Of a DNA stretch of 64,000 bases, positions 43,117-51,929 are shown in pieces. The notes under the pieces are model-generated. The model was not told the origin of the DNA and did no database searches. It saw nothing but the letters and a program-made list of their open reading frames with translations. Every line of letters starts with the position of its first letter. The stretch's first letter is position 1. A program made the position numbers and the translations under genes. The DNA is from Pseudomonadota bacterium (lineage in GTDB: Bacteria > Pseudomonadota > Alphaproteobacteria > Sphingomonadales > Sphingomonadaceae), in assembly GCA_021847605.1 (NCBI GenBank), contig JAJZQN010000006.1, positions 62,001 to 126,000 on the forward strand. Reading direction: 5' to 3'.

Positions 43117-45444
43117 ATGGCCGTCGGCCGCACCGTCAAACGCACGCCGGAATGGCGTGAAATGCTCAAGCGCAGCCTCATTCGAAGCGGCGCTCTGATC
43201 GGCGCGATCGCGCTGTTTCTCGCCACCGCCTTTCTTGCGCTGGCGCTGCTCAGCTATGCGCCCAGCGATCCGTCGATGAACACCGTCGCCGGCGATCATG
43301 TCGCCAACATCATGCAGGCGCCCGGCGCATGGGCTGCCGATTTCCTGCTCTGGCTCTTTGGCGTACCCGTGGCCCTCATCCTGCCGTTGATGGCGATTAC
43401 CGCCCGCCGGCTTTGGGGTGATCAGGATATGGCCGGGTGGCAGGGACAGTTCGGCAAATGCATTGTCGGCATCGTCCTTGTCGGCATTGCCCTGTCCCTG
43501 TTCCAGAGCGAACCTTTGGTCGGTCTGCCCGCCGGCTGGGGCGGTATCATCGGTCTGGTCACTGCAAAGGGCATGTTCAGCCTGTTGGCGCAGGCGCCGA
43601 CCGCAGCGCCCTGGATCAAGGGATTTTTGGTCGCGCTGCTCTTCATCATCGGTCTTTTTTTCGCCTATCGCAGCCTCGCGCTGGAAAAGCCGATCTTCAC
43701 GCTGCGCCGTCCTTCGCTCCCGCGGTTCAGCATGCCGCGCCCGCGGCTCGCCTTCGCAGGCGGGCCAACGGACGATATGGATGATGACGAGGATGACGTG
43801 CTGCCGGCCGAACGGGTGATCGCGCCGCGCAAGCAGGTATCGAATGAACCAAAGCCGCCCATTACCATCCAAAGCCCCAAGCCCGCCCCCGTTCAGCGGG
43901 CGATGGCGCCGGTGTCGCAGGATGATCTGTTCGGCCATAGTTCGTTGCCGTCGCCGGATTTGCTCAATCCTGTCCCCGTCAATCAGGGGGGGAAGATCGA
44001 CAAGGCTGCGCTGGAACGCAATGCCCGCCTGCTCGAATCGGTTCTGGACGACTTCCATGTGAAGGGCAACATCACCGAAGTCCGCCCCGGTCCGGTCGTG
44101 ACCATGTATGAACTGGAACCCGCGCCGGGCATCAAGGCCAGCCGCGTCATCGCGTTGGCCGACGATATTGCGCGCAATATGTCGGCCCTGTCGGCCCGCG
44201 TCGCGACCATTCCCGGCCGCACGGTCATCGGCATCGAACTGCCCAATGTGAACCGCGAAGGCGTGTCCTTCCGCGAACTCATCACGTCGGAACAATTTGC
44301 GCAGGAAGCGACGCTGCCGATCATTTTGGGCAAGAATATCTCGGGCGAACCGATCATCGCCGACCTTGCCCCCATGCCCCACCTGCTGATCGCGGGTACG
44401 ACGGGTTCGGGTAAGTCGGTGGGCCTCAACGCGATGATCCTGTCGCTGCTCTATCGCATGACGCCCGATCAGTTGCGCCTCATCATGATCGATCCCAAGA
44501 TGCTGGAACTGTCGACCTATGATGATATTCCGCATCTCCTCTCCCCGGTCGTCACCGAACCGGCCAAGGCGATCCGTGCGCTCAAATGGGCGGTGGAGCA
44601 GATGGAGGACCGCTATCGCATGATGGCATCCATCTCGGTCCGCAACCTCGCCAATTATAATGAAAAGGTCCGCGCTGCGAAGGCGAAGGGCAAGCCGCTC
44701 GGCCGTCGTGTCCAGACCGGCTATGATCCCGAAACCGGCAAGCCCATCTATGAGGAGGAACAGCTGGATTTCCAGCCGCTGCCGCAGATCGTGGTGGTCG
44801 TCGACGAACTGGCCGACCTCATGATGACCGCGGGCAAGGAAGTCGAATTCCTGATCCAGCGCCTTGCGCAAAAGGCGCGCGCTGCCGGTATTCACCTGAT
44901 CCTCGCGACGCAGCGCCCCTCGGTCGACGTCATCACCGGGGTCATCAAGGCGAACCTGCCGACCCGCATCAGCTTCTTCGTCACGTCAAAGATCGACAGC
45001 CGCACCATATTGGGCGAGCAGGGGGCCGAACAGCTTCTGGGCAAGGGCGACATGCTCTATATGCACGGTGGCAAGGGGCTGATGCGCGTCCACGGTCCCT
45101 TCGTCTCGGATGATGAAGTGCGGATGGTTGCCGATCACTGGCGTGCGCAGGGTCAGCCCGACTATATCCAGGCCGTGACCGAAGAACCGGAAGAGGGCAG
45201 CTTTGCGCTCGATGGCGTGGATCTTGGCGATGACAGCCCCGACGCCCAGTTGTTCCGTAAGGCATGTCAGCTTGTGTTCGAGAATCAAAAGGCCTCGACC
45301 AGCTGGCTCCAGCGTCAGTTGCGCGTCGGCTACAACAGCGCCGCCCGCTTAATCGAACGGATGGAAGAGGAAGGACTGGTCGGTCCGCCCAATCATGTCG
45401 GCAGGCGCGAAGTGCTGCGCGATGAGAATGGGAATCCGATCTGA
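43117..45444 (+). CDS. ftsK: DNA translocase FtsK
   Basis: A 775-residue septal DNA pump that clears DNA from the division plane and activates XerCD at dif. Four N-terminal membrane helices (to about residue 180) lead to a short linker. The RecA-like motor has Walker A in IAGTTGSGKSVGLNAM and Walker B in IVVVVDELADLMM, and the C-terminal gamma winged helix is WLQRQLRVGYNSAARLIERMEEEGLVGPPNHVGRREVL. It is shorter than E. coli FtsK mainly in the linker. The ATG at 43117 has GGGGGACAAGGGAAG upstream; an earlier in-frame start at 42994 is rejected. sRNA B follows. Confidence 0.96.
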   Translation: MAVGRTVKRTPEWREMLKRSLIRSGALIGAIALFLATAFLALALLSYAPSDPSMNTVAGDHVANIMQAPGAWAADFLLWLFGVPVALILPLMAITARRLWGDQDMAGWQGQFGKCIVGIVLVGIALSLFQSEPLVGLPAGWGGIIGLVTAKGMFSLLAQAPTAAPWIKGFLVALLFIIGLFFAYRSLALEKPIFTLRRPSLPRFSMPRPRLAFAGGPTDDMDDDEDDVLPAERVIAPRKQVSNEPKPPITIQSPKPAPVQRAMAPVSQDDLFGHSSLPSPDLLNPVPVNQGGKIDKAALERNARLLESVLDDFHVKGNITEVRPGPVVTMYELEPAPGIKASRVIALADDIARNMSALSARVATIPGRTVIGIELPNVNREGVSFRELITSEQFAQEATLPIILGKNISGEPIIADLAPMPHLLIAGTTGSGKSVGLNAMILSLLYRMTPDQLRLIMIDPKMLELSTYDDIPHLLSPVVTEPAKAIRALKWAVEQMEDRYRMMASISVRNLANYNEKVRAAKAKGKPLGRRVQTGYDPETGKPIYEEEQLDFQPLPQIVVVVDELADLMMTAGKEVEFLIQRLAQKARAAGIHLILATQRPSVDVITGVIKANLPTRISFFVTSKIDSRTILGEQGAEQLLGKGDMLYMHGGKGLMRVHGPFVSDDEVRMVADHWRAQGQPDYIQAVTEEPEEGSFALDGVDLGDDSPDAQLFRKACQLVFENQKASTSWLQRQLRVGYNSAARLIERMEEEGLVGPPNHVGRREVLRDENGNPI

Positions 45445-45464
45445 TTTCCGACGAGAAGTCCGAT

Positions 45465-45507
45465 GATTGCATCTTTTGCAATCGCGACTTCTTCCTTCGC
45501 ATTTGCG
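45465..45507 (+). promoter_or_regulatory. Conserved upstream element of sRNA gene B
   Basis: Palindrome GATTGC-N7-GCAATC (45465-45483) and CGCATTTGCG (45498-45507) have the same order and spacing as upstream of sRNA A at 38.6 kb. Between and around them the two loci share only scattered bases, so the spaced palindromes stand out as selected. Confidence 0.55.
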
Positions 45508-45533
45508 GTTATGAACCAGTTAGGACATACAGA

Positions 45534-45599
45534 ATGAGCCTTTCAGGCATCCTCTCCTAAAAACTTTCAAGGGCCGGTCGCAAGATCGGCCTTTTTTTT
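45534..45599 (+). ncRNA. Candidate small RNA B with anti-Shine-Dalgarno loop
   Basis: A second copy of the small RNA found at 38.7 kb, in the 419-base gap between ftsK and lolA. GCCTTTCAGGC (45538-45548) is followed by the same CATCCTCTCCTAAAAACTT segment, then a different but equally placed terminator: an 8-bp stem GGCCGGTC/GATCGGCC with a GCAA tetraloop and eight T. Conservation of the hairpin and loop with divergence of the terminator stem fits a functional RNA rather than a recent duplication. The target and regulator are inferred, not shown. Confidence 0.7.
45572..45599 (+). terminator. Rho-independent terminator of sRNA B
   Basis: Stem 45572-45579 with 45584-45591 (8 bp, one G-U), GCAA loop, then a run of eight T. 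Confidence 0.88.
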
Positions 45600-45663
45600 A
45601 TTGGCCAAAAGGTCTAGGCAACCGCTGCTGCTGCCGCGCCGATAACATAATTGGAGCGGTGCC

Positions 45664-45738
45664 GCCGGTAAGACCGGCATGGCGAGGCGGGAGCATGGGG
45701 GATGGAGTCGCCCGCCGGAAAGGGCGGCTCTCCCCCAT
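45664..45738. other. Structured noncoding region upstream of lolA
   Basis: Two strong inverted repeats lie between sRNA B and lolA. The first is GCCGGT-AAG-ACCGGC (45664-45678). The second is a long interrupted stem (45695-45738) whose outer 8 bp ATGGGGGA/TCCCCCAT and inner segments GAG/CTC and CGCCC/GGGCG all pair. No T-tract follows and no coding frame here is convincing. It could be an untranslated leader of lolA, another small RNA, or a protein-binding site. Confidence 0.45.
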
Positions 45739-45863
45739 CCTATTCCTTTCTCCTGGAACAGGATCGAACAATTCCTGACAATTTCGGAACGAGCGGGTTC
45801 ACAGCGGGTTCAAGCCGGGCGTCCTAACCCCTCTTCCATCAGAACGAACCGGAGTTGACTGAC

Positions 45864-46502
45864 ATGAAGCGCATGCTTGCGCCTTTCGCCCTGGTCCTTG
45901 CCGCCACGCCGATGGCGTTGACCAGCATCCCTGTTGCTGCGCAGCAGGATCAATCCGACCTTGCCCGCGTCAACGCTTATATCCGCGCCGTCACCACCAT
46001 GACCGCAGATTTCAGCCAGACCGACCGCAATGGCCAGACGCTGACCGGGCAACTGACCATTAAGCAACCGGGCAAGATTCGTTTCCAATATCAAAAGGGT
46101 GTCCCCCTGCTGATCGTGGGCGATGGCAAGGCTTTGACCGTCATCGATTATGAAGTGCGTCAGGTGCAGCGCTGGCCGATCGGCAATTCGCCGCTGGGCG
46201 CGCTGATCGATCCGTCGAAGGATCTTTCGAAATTCGGGAAGATCGTACCGACCAGTGATCCGTCGGTTCTCTCGATCGAGGCGCGTGATCCCAAACGGCC
46301 CGAATTCGGCACCATCTCGATGATCTTCAAGCGGGATGCCGCCAGCCCGGCCGGGCTGCAACTTTATGGCTGGGTCGCACTCGACTCACAAAATAACAGG
46401 ACCGCCGTCCGCCTGACGAATCAGCGTTATGGCGTTCCAGTGGCGGATTCTGTTTTCCGCTGGGTCGATCCGCGGCCAAAGGGACGCTCGGCCGGCGGCT
46501 GA
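45864..46502 (+). CDS. lolA: Outer membrane lipoprotein carrier protein LolA
   Basis: A 212-residue periplasmic chaperone that moves lipoproteins from LolCDE to the outer membrane. The signal peptide is MKRMLAPFALVLAATPMALT...VAAQ. The LolA fold follows: VNAYIRAVTTMTADFSQTDRNGQTLTGQLTIKQPGKIRFQYQ, then LLIVGDGKALTVIDYEVRQVQRWPI. I chose the ATG at 45864 with GGAG upstream; an in-frame TTG at 45855 is less likely. The window also encodes two or more predicted lipoproteins (SCO protein, Mla auxiliary protein). Confidence 0.93.
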   Translation: MKRMLAPFALVLAATPMALTSIPVAAQQDQSDLARVNAYIRAVTTMTADFSQTDRNGQTLTGQLTIKQPGKIRFQYQKGVPLLIVGDGKALTVIDYEVRQVQRWPIGNSPLGALIDPSKDLSKFGKIVPTSDPSVLSIEARDPKRPEFGTISMIFKRDAASPAGLQLYGWVALDSQNNRTAVRLTNQRYGVPVADSVFRWVDPRPKGRSAGG

Positions 46503-46664
46503 ACCGAGCGCGCTTCGCGACAGGCTGAAAACTTTTCATAATCGTTCATCTGTCGCTCATATGGAAAGCTCTAGAACGAAATCCACGGCGCGAGGCCAAC
46601 CGGGATTTCCCCCCTGTTACCCGGTTTTCCCCTCCCGTCGCAAAGCGCTTCAAGGGCGCGATCG

Positions 46665-46698
46665 AGACCCCCGTTCCACGCCCCCGGAGCGGGGGTCT
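46665..46698 (+). terminator. Hairpin downstream of lolA
   Basis: A perfect 9-bp stem (AGACCCCCG at 46665-46673 with CGGGGGTCT at 46690-46698) followed by TTACTTTG. It is the best terminator candidate in the 253-base gap between lolA and xth, with a weak T-tract. Confidence 0.5.
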
Positions 46699-46755
46699 TA
46701 CTTTGTCTGGTTTCCGCATATTGCACCCGACGCTTCAGGCTCCTATCGCGATACC

Positions 46756-47553
46756 ATGTCTCAAACCATCAGCATCGCGTCCTGGAACATCAACAGTGTC
46801 CGTGCGCGCATCGATATCGTCGAACAATTCCTGACACAGGAATCGCCCGACATCCTCTGCCTTCAGGAAACGAAGGTGGTGAACGAGATTTTCCCGACCG
46901 ACATGTTCCGACGGCTGGGCTATGTGCATCAGGTGCTGAATGGACAGCGCATGCATCATGGCGTGGCGATCATGAGCCGCGTGCCGCTGACCGAAGATGA
47001 CCGGTTCGACTGGCAGGCCAATGGCGAAGCACGGCATGTCGGTGTGCGGCTGGAAAACGGCGTCCGCATCGAAAATGTTTATGTGCCCGCCGGTGGCGAC
47101 ATTCCCGATCGCGATCAGAATCCCAAATTCGGGCAAAAACTCGATTTCCTCGAACGGATGATCCAATGGTCGTCGGCGCTTGACGACAAACCGACCATAT
47201 TGACCGGCGATTTCAACATCGCGCCGCTGGAATCCGACGTGTGGAGCCACAAGCAGTTGCTTGATGTCGTCAGCCACACGCCGATCGAATGCGAAATTCT
47301 GGGCCGGCTTCAGGCGTCCAATGACTGGGTCGATATCGGCCGGCATTTTCATCCCGCACCGGCCCGTCTCTACACCTGGTGGAGTTACCGTGCGAAGGAT
47401 TGGGCCGCGTCCGATCGCGGTCGTCGCCTCGATCATATGTGGATGACCCGCGATGTCGCCGACAAGGCCTTGAGCCATCGTGTCGTCGAACCGGCGCGCA
47501 GCTGGATCAAGCCGTCCGATCATATCCCCATCATCACCGAATTCGCTTTCTGA
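46756..47553 (+). CDS. xth: Exodeoxyribonuclease III / AP endonuclease (Xth family)
   Basis: A 265-residue Mg-dependent nuclease of base-excision repair. Catalytic blocks are [18 protein letters not shown] (metal-binding Glu), [17 protein letters not shown] and [10 protein letters not shown] (catalytic His), all in the standard order. The ATG at 46756 begins [14 protein letters not shown], the usual start; the open frame extends upstream through noncoding sequence and is rejected. Its stop overlaps ribA by one base (TGATG). Confidence 0.95.
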   Translation: MSQTISIASWNINSVRARIDIVEQFLTQESPDILCLQETKVVNEIFPTDMFRRLGYVHQVLNGQRMHHGVAIMSRVPLTEDDRFDWQANGEARHVGVRLENGVRIENVYVPAGGDIPDRDQNPKFGQKLDFLERMIQWSSALDDKPTILTGDFNIAPLESDVWSHKQLLDVVSHTPIECEILGRLQASNDWVDIGRHFHPAPARLYTWWSYRAKDWAASDRGRRLDHMWMTRDVADKALSHRVVEPARSWIKPSDHIPIITEFAF

Positions 47554-48629
47554 TGTCGTCGGCTTCGTCGCAGGGACGCGCGGCGGCGCGGGCTATTGAC
47601 GCATTACGTCGCGGCTGGCCGGTGCGCGTCGCGGCTAGGGACGGTGCTATTCGCGTCATGGCGATAGAGGGGGCTGATGCCGTGACCCTCGCCGGGTTCG
47701 ATCCCGATGGTCAGGCCGACCTTCTCATTTCAGCGGCGCGTGCCGAAACGCTGAAGCTCGCCAATCAACTGGCGGCGGCCGATCCCGACCTGCCGGTCAT
47801 GGTCGAACGGACTGCATGGATCGACGTCGATGTGGCAACCAGCATTGCCGATCCGGTGCTGGACCTGGCTTCCCCGCTCAAGGGGCCGTTTCGCGCAAAG
47901 CCGCTTGCTGCGCCGCTGGCGGCCAAGGCGGCGCTGCGTCTGGCACGTCTCGCCGGCATCCTCCCGGCCTATTTCGCGGCCGAAGGGGAAGGTGATCGGG
48001 AAGCTGATGCTACAGCCGATGAGATCGCGGCCTATGACGATGCCATCCATCTCGCCATTGCCACGCGCGCACGCCTGCCGGTGTCGGCGGTCGAACAAGC
48101 CGAAATCATCGCTTTCCGCAGCCCGGACGAACCGCGCGAACATATTGCGCTGGTGGTGGGGCAACGGGACGCCTCTCCGCCCGTCATCCGCCTGCACAGC
48201 GAATGCCTGACCGGCGACGTGCTGGGCAGCCTGAAATGCGATTGCGGCCCGCAATTGCATCAGGCGCTGCATCAGATTGCCGACGCGAAATGGGGCATCC
48301 TTCTTTACCTGCGACAGGAAGGTCGGGGCATTGGCCTCGTCAACAAATTGCGCGCCTATGCGCTTCAGGATCAGGGTTTCGATACCGTTGATGCCAATGT
48401 CCGTTTGGGCTTTGCAGTCGATGCCCGCGATTTCTCGGTCGCGGCGCGCATGCTCGATCTGCTGAATGTCGGCGAGGTACGCCTGTTGACCAACAATCCG
48501 GCCAAGGTTGCCGGCCTTGAGGCGGCTGGTATCAGCGTTGCCGAACGGCTGCCGATCATCCTGCCGTCCAACCCCCATAATGAACGCTATCTCGCGACCA
48601 AGCGCGACCGTACCGGCCATCAATTATGA
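47553..48629 (+). CDS. ribA: GTP cyclohydrolase II with an extended N-terminal region
   Basis: A 358-residue protein. The C-terminal ~200 residues are GTP cyclohydrolase II: the zinc-binding block [21 protein letters not shown], then [22 protein letters not shown] and [17 protein letters not shown]. It opens the riboflavin pathway from GTP. The N-terminal ~150 residues resemble neither a full RibB (DHBP synthase) domain nor any domain I recognise, and may be a degenerate remnant. The start overlaps the xth stop and its own stop overlaps the YkuD gene by four bases. Confidence 0.92.
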   Translation: MSSASSQGRAAARAIDALRRGWPVRVAARDGAIRVMAIEGADAVTLAGFDPDGQADLLISAARAETLKLANQLAAADPDLPVMVERTAWIDVDVATSIADPVLDLASPLKGPFRAKPLAAPLAAKAALRLARLAGILPAYFAAEGEGDREADATADEIAAYDDAIHLAIATRARLPVSAVEQAEIIAFRSPDEPREHIALVVGQRDASPPVIRLHSECLTGDVLGSLKCDCGPQLHQALHQIADAKWGILLYLRQEGRGIGLVNKLRAYALQDQGFDTVDANVRLGFAVDARDFSVAARMLDLLNVGEVRLLTNNPAKVAGLEAAGISVAERLPIILPSNPHNERYLATKRDRTGHQL

Positions 48630-49129
48630 GCGTGATCCGCGTCGAATGCGGCGCGGGTCGCCTTCGCTTTGATGATATCGATATATCCTGCACTATCGGG
48701 CGGGGTGGTTCCTGCGCCGCACCAGACAAGCGGGAAGGGGATGGATGCACGCCACTCGGTGTCTGGCCGATCCGGGGCGTATTGCTCCGCCCGGGCAAGG
48801 TCGAGGCTATAAATGTTGCTTTGCCCTGGCGCTGGATCGGCGTTCGCGACGGATGGTCGGACGGCATCGACGACCCCGCCTATAATCGCCCGGTTCGCCT
48901 GCCACGGGCCCATTCTGCCGAAAGTCTGATCCGACCTGATGATGCGTATGACGTCATCGTCGTGTTGGGCCATAATGACGCGCCGCCGAAACCCGGCATG
49001 GGCAGCGCCATTTTCTTCCATCTGTCGGAAGGACGGCCAACGGCGGGTTGTGTGGCGATCGACCGGGCGGATATGCTGCGCCTGTTGCCATTGCTGACGC
49101 CCGGCGACGCCATGGAAATCCTGCCCTGA
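48626..49129 (+). CDS. L,D-transpeptidase family protein (YkuD domain)
   Basis: A 167-residue YkuD-domain protein. The catalytic His is in [22 protein letters not shown] and the catalytic Cys in [19 protein letters not shown]. YkuD enzymes make 3-3 peptidoglycan cross-links or attach proteins to the wall. This one has no visible signal peptide, as in several short cytoplasmic-looking relatives, so its location is unclear. It overlaps ribA by four bases and is convergent with glnD. Confidence 0.88.
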   Translation: MSVIRVECGAGRLRFDDIDISCTIGRGGSCAAPDKREGDGCTPLGVWPIRGVLLRPGKVEAINVALPWRWIGVRDGWSDGIDDPAYNRPVRLPRAHSAESLIRPDDAYDVIVVLGHNDAPPKPGMGSAIFFHLSEGRPTAGCVAIDRADMLRLLPLLTPGDAMEILP

Positions 49130-49157
49130 CCCGCCTGTTCTGAAACCGGAATCCGTT

Positions 49158-51920
49158 TCAGGCCAGTTCCAGCGCCTCTGTCACGTCTCCGCCAGCCGCT
49201 TCCAGCAGGCGGCGCTCCAGAGTCTGTAATCGCGCCTTGCTCTCTATCTTCCCACCCAAAAGGTCGGTGATGTAGAAAGTATCGACCGCCCGTTCGCCAT
49301 AAGTGGCGACATGGGCGCTGTGAACGGTCACTTTCGACTGGAACAGCGCATTGGCGAGCGAAAAGAGCAGCGCCGGACGGTCGCGGGCATTCACCTCGAT
49401 CACGGTGAAGCGGTTCGACGCCTTGTTGTCGATCAGCACATTAGGTTCGATACGGAACGCTTCTGCCCGGGTTCGGGGCAGGGGACGTGCCGACAATTTC
49501 GTGATCATGCGATGGCGGTTGGACAGGGAATCCTCGATTGCCGCCTTGATCCGGGCCAGTTGCTCAGGATTGTGGAATGCGCCGCCCAGCGGATCCTGCA
49601 CAAGGAAATTGTCGATGGCGACGCCATCGCGCGTCGTGTGAATACGCGCGTCGATGATGTTGCCGCCGGCCATATGGATGGCGCCGGCAATGCGATAGAA
49701 AAGACCGGGATGATCGGTGGCATAGACCGTCACCAGCGTCGCGCCACGCTCTGGATAATAATGCGCCGCGATCGACAGGGGGGCATCGCCTGCGGCCAGC
49801 ATATGCTGCGCATTATGGATCAATATGTCTTCCGGCTCGGCGATCCAGTAGGATTCGGGCAGACGCTTACTGAACGCTTCAAATGCGGCATCGTCCATGC
49901 CCAATGCTTGTTGGAGCATGGCCTGCTTCGCCACCACCCGTTCGCCCCGGCCCTTTTGCTTGTGGCCCAGCCGCAGCATTTCCTCGGCCGATTCATACAG
50001 ATCGCCCAGCAATTGCCGTTTCCAGCTATTCCATACACCCGGCCCCACGGCGCGGATGTCGACCACCGTGAGGCACAGCAAAAGGCGCAGTCTTTCGGCG
50101 CTTTGCACTACTTCGACGAAATCGAGGATCGTCTTGTAATCGGCCAGATCGCGCTTGAATGCCGTGGCCGACATCAACAGGTGATAGCGGACCAGCCAGG
50201 CGACTGTTTCGGTTTCGGCTGCGGTCAGACCGAGGCGCGGGCAAAGTTGCTCTGCAACCTCTGCCCCCAATATGCTGTGATCGCCGCCGCGCCCCTTGGC
50301 GATGTCATGCAGCAGAACTGCGACATACAGCACGCGGCGCGACAATATCTTGCCCATGATCTCGGTGGCGAGCGGATGGTCCTGCGCCAGTTCGCCCTTT
50401 TCGATGCGGGCGAGCAGGCCCACGGCACGGATCGTATGCTCATCGACCGTATAATGATGATACATGTCGAACTGCATCTGCGCCACGACCCGGCGAAAAT
50501 CGGGGACGAAGCGGCCAAATACCGTGGACTCGTTCATCCAGCGCAGCACCGTTTCCGGGTCGCGCGGCGACGTCAGCACATCCATGAAGGCGGCATTCGC
50601 GCGCGCATCTTTACGGATTTTCGCGGTGATCAGGCCTGCGTCCCGGCTGGCGGCACGTATGGCGCTGGGATGGATCTGCAATCCGTGCCGATCCGCCACG
50701 GCGAATATTTCCAGCAGTCGCACCGGATCCTGCTCAAAAAAATCATCACTCGGCAACGCCAGCCGACCCCGGTCCAGTACGAATCCGTCCAGTTTCTTGG
50801 GACGACGGAACATGGCGGGGATATAGCGCCGTCCCTTCGCCGCCATCTGATCATCCAGATGCGCGAGGAACACGGCGGTCAGATCGCCGACCGTTTTTGC
50901 ATTCAGGAAATAATAGCGCATGAAGCGCTCGACCCCCGACCGTCCGTTGCGGCCGGTAAAGCGCATGCGGGTGGCGGTTTCCAGTTGCAGGTCGAACGTC
51001 AGCCGATCCTCGGCCCGGCCGGTGATCATGTGCAGGTGACATCGCACGGCCCACAGAAAATCCTCGGCTTTCTGAAACTGGCGCAATTCGCTTTGCGTCA
51101 ACAGGCCGACATCGACCAGTTCTGCGACCGACCGCACCCGGTTCACATATTTGCCGATCCAGAATAGCGTATGCAGGTCGCGCAGGCCGCCCTTGCCCTC
51201 TTTCACATTGGGTTCGACGACATAGCGGCTGTCGCCCATGCGCTTGTGGCGTTCTTCGCGTTCTTCCAGCTTTTCGGTGACGAAGGCGCGCGCATTGCCT
51301 TGCATCACTTCGGCATCGAAACGGACCGACGTTTCTTCATAGAGCGCCCGGTCGCCCCAGATATAGCGCGCCTCCAGCAAAGCAGTACGAACCGTCAGGT
51401 CGCTCTTGGCCATTCGCATCGTTTCGTCGACCGACCGGCTGCTATGCCCAACCTTCAGGCCCAGATCCCACAGCGAATAGAGCATGGATTCGATCACCTG
51501 CTCGGTCCAGCCGGTGGGCTTCCATGGCGTGATGAAACCGATGTCGACGTCGCTATGCGGCGCCATTTCACCCCGGCCATAGCCGCCCACGGCGATCAGG
51601 GCGATCCGTTCGCCTGTGCTGCGATTGCCCGCGGGATAAAGATGATGGGTGGTGGCGTCGTAGAGCAGCCTGACGATCTGATCGATCAGGAAGGCAAAGG
51701 CGCTCACCGTCTCGCGCCCGCGTGTGGGCTTGGCCTCCAGCCTTTTGGCGACTTCGACCCGTCCGGCGTCCAGCGCGGCTTTCAATTCCTTGACGATCAT
51801 CCCGCGCAGCCGCATCGGATCACCCTTATGCGCGTTCGCCAGGGCATTGATGCTGTCGGAAATCGCGCGACGGTCGATGACCGCACGCCGTGATCCCAGG
51901 ACGGGAGACTGCATGACCAT
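49158..51920 (-). CDS. glnD: [Protein-PII] uridylyltransferase / uridylyl-removing enzyme
   Basis: A 920-residue sensor that uridylylates PII proteins when glutamine is low. The nucleotidyltransferase domain has VGGYGRGEMAPHSDVDIGF (~residues 112-130). The HD domain has LLHDIAKGRGGDHSILGAEVAE. Two C-terminal ACT domains have VTVYATDHPGLFYRIAGAIHMAGGNIIDARIHT and IEVNARDRPALLFSLANALFQSKVTVHSAHV. All domains look complete. No glnB or glnA gene is in the window. It follows mutS on the same strand with a ten-base gap. Confidence 0.96.
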   Translation of the reverse strand: MVMQSPVLGSRRAVIDRRAISDSINALANAHKGDPMRLRGMIVKELKAALDAGRVEVAKRLEAKPTRGRETVSAFAFLIDQIVRLLYDATTHHLYPAGNRSTGERIALIAVGGYGRGEMAPHSDVDIGFITPWKPTGWTEQVIESMLYSLWDLGLKVGHSSRSVDETMRMAKSDLTVRTALLEARYIWGDRALYEETSVRFDAEVMQGNARAFVTEKLEEREERHKRMGDSRYVVEPNVKEGKGGLRDLHTLFWIGKYVNRVRSVAELVDVGLLTQSELRQFQKAEDFLWAVRCHLHMITGRAEDRLTFDLQLETATRMRFTGRNGRSGVERFMRYYFLNAKTVGDLTAVFLAHLDDQMAAKGRRYIPAMFRRPKKLDGFVLDRGRLALPSDDFFEQDPVRLLEIFAVADRHGLQIHPSAIRAASRDAGLITAKIRKDARANAAFMDVLTSPRDPETVLRWMNESTVFGRFVPDFRRVVAQMQFDMYHHYTVDEHTIRAVGLLARIEKGELAQDHPLATEIMGKILSRRVLYVAVLLHDIAKGRGGDHSILGAEVAEQLCPRLGLTAAETETVAWLVRYHLLMSATAFKRDLADYKTILDFVEVVQSAERLRLLLCLTVVDIRAVGPGVWNSWKRQLLGDLYESAEEMLRLGHKQKGRGERVVAKQAMLQQALGMDDAAFEAFSKRLPESYWIAEPEDILIHNAQHMLAAGDAPLSIAAHYYPERGATLVTVYATDHPGLFYRIAGAIHMAGGNIIDARIHTTRDGVAIDNFLVQDPLGGAFHNPEQLARIKAAIEDSLSNRHRMITKLSARPLPRTRAEAFRIEPNVLIDNKASNRFTVIEVNARDRPALLFSLANALFQSKVTVHSAHVATYGERAVDTFYITDLLGGKIESKARLQTLERRLLEAAGGDVTEALELA

Positions 51921-51929
51921 GGCCTGTAT

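Noticed and set aside
42982..44895. Long open frame antisense to ftsK (637 codons)
   Set aside because: It mirrors the codon structure of ftsK, has His/Arg/Gln-rich low-complexity content and no recognisable domain. In GC-rich DNA the opposite strand of a gene often stays open.
45695..45780. Possible 27-codon ORF starting at the ATG inside the long hairpin
   Set aside because: The ATG is buried in the stem, there is no good ribosome binding site, and the peptide shows no features.
49311..51167. Long open frame antisense to glnD (618 codons)
   Set aside because: Same composition artefact; glnD has all its domains on the minus strand.
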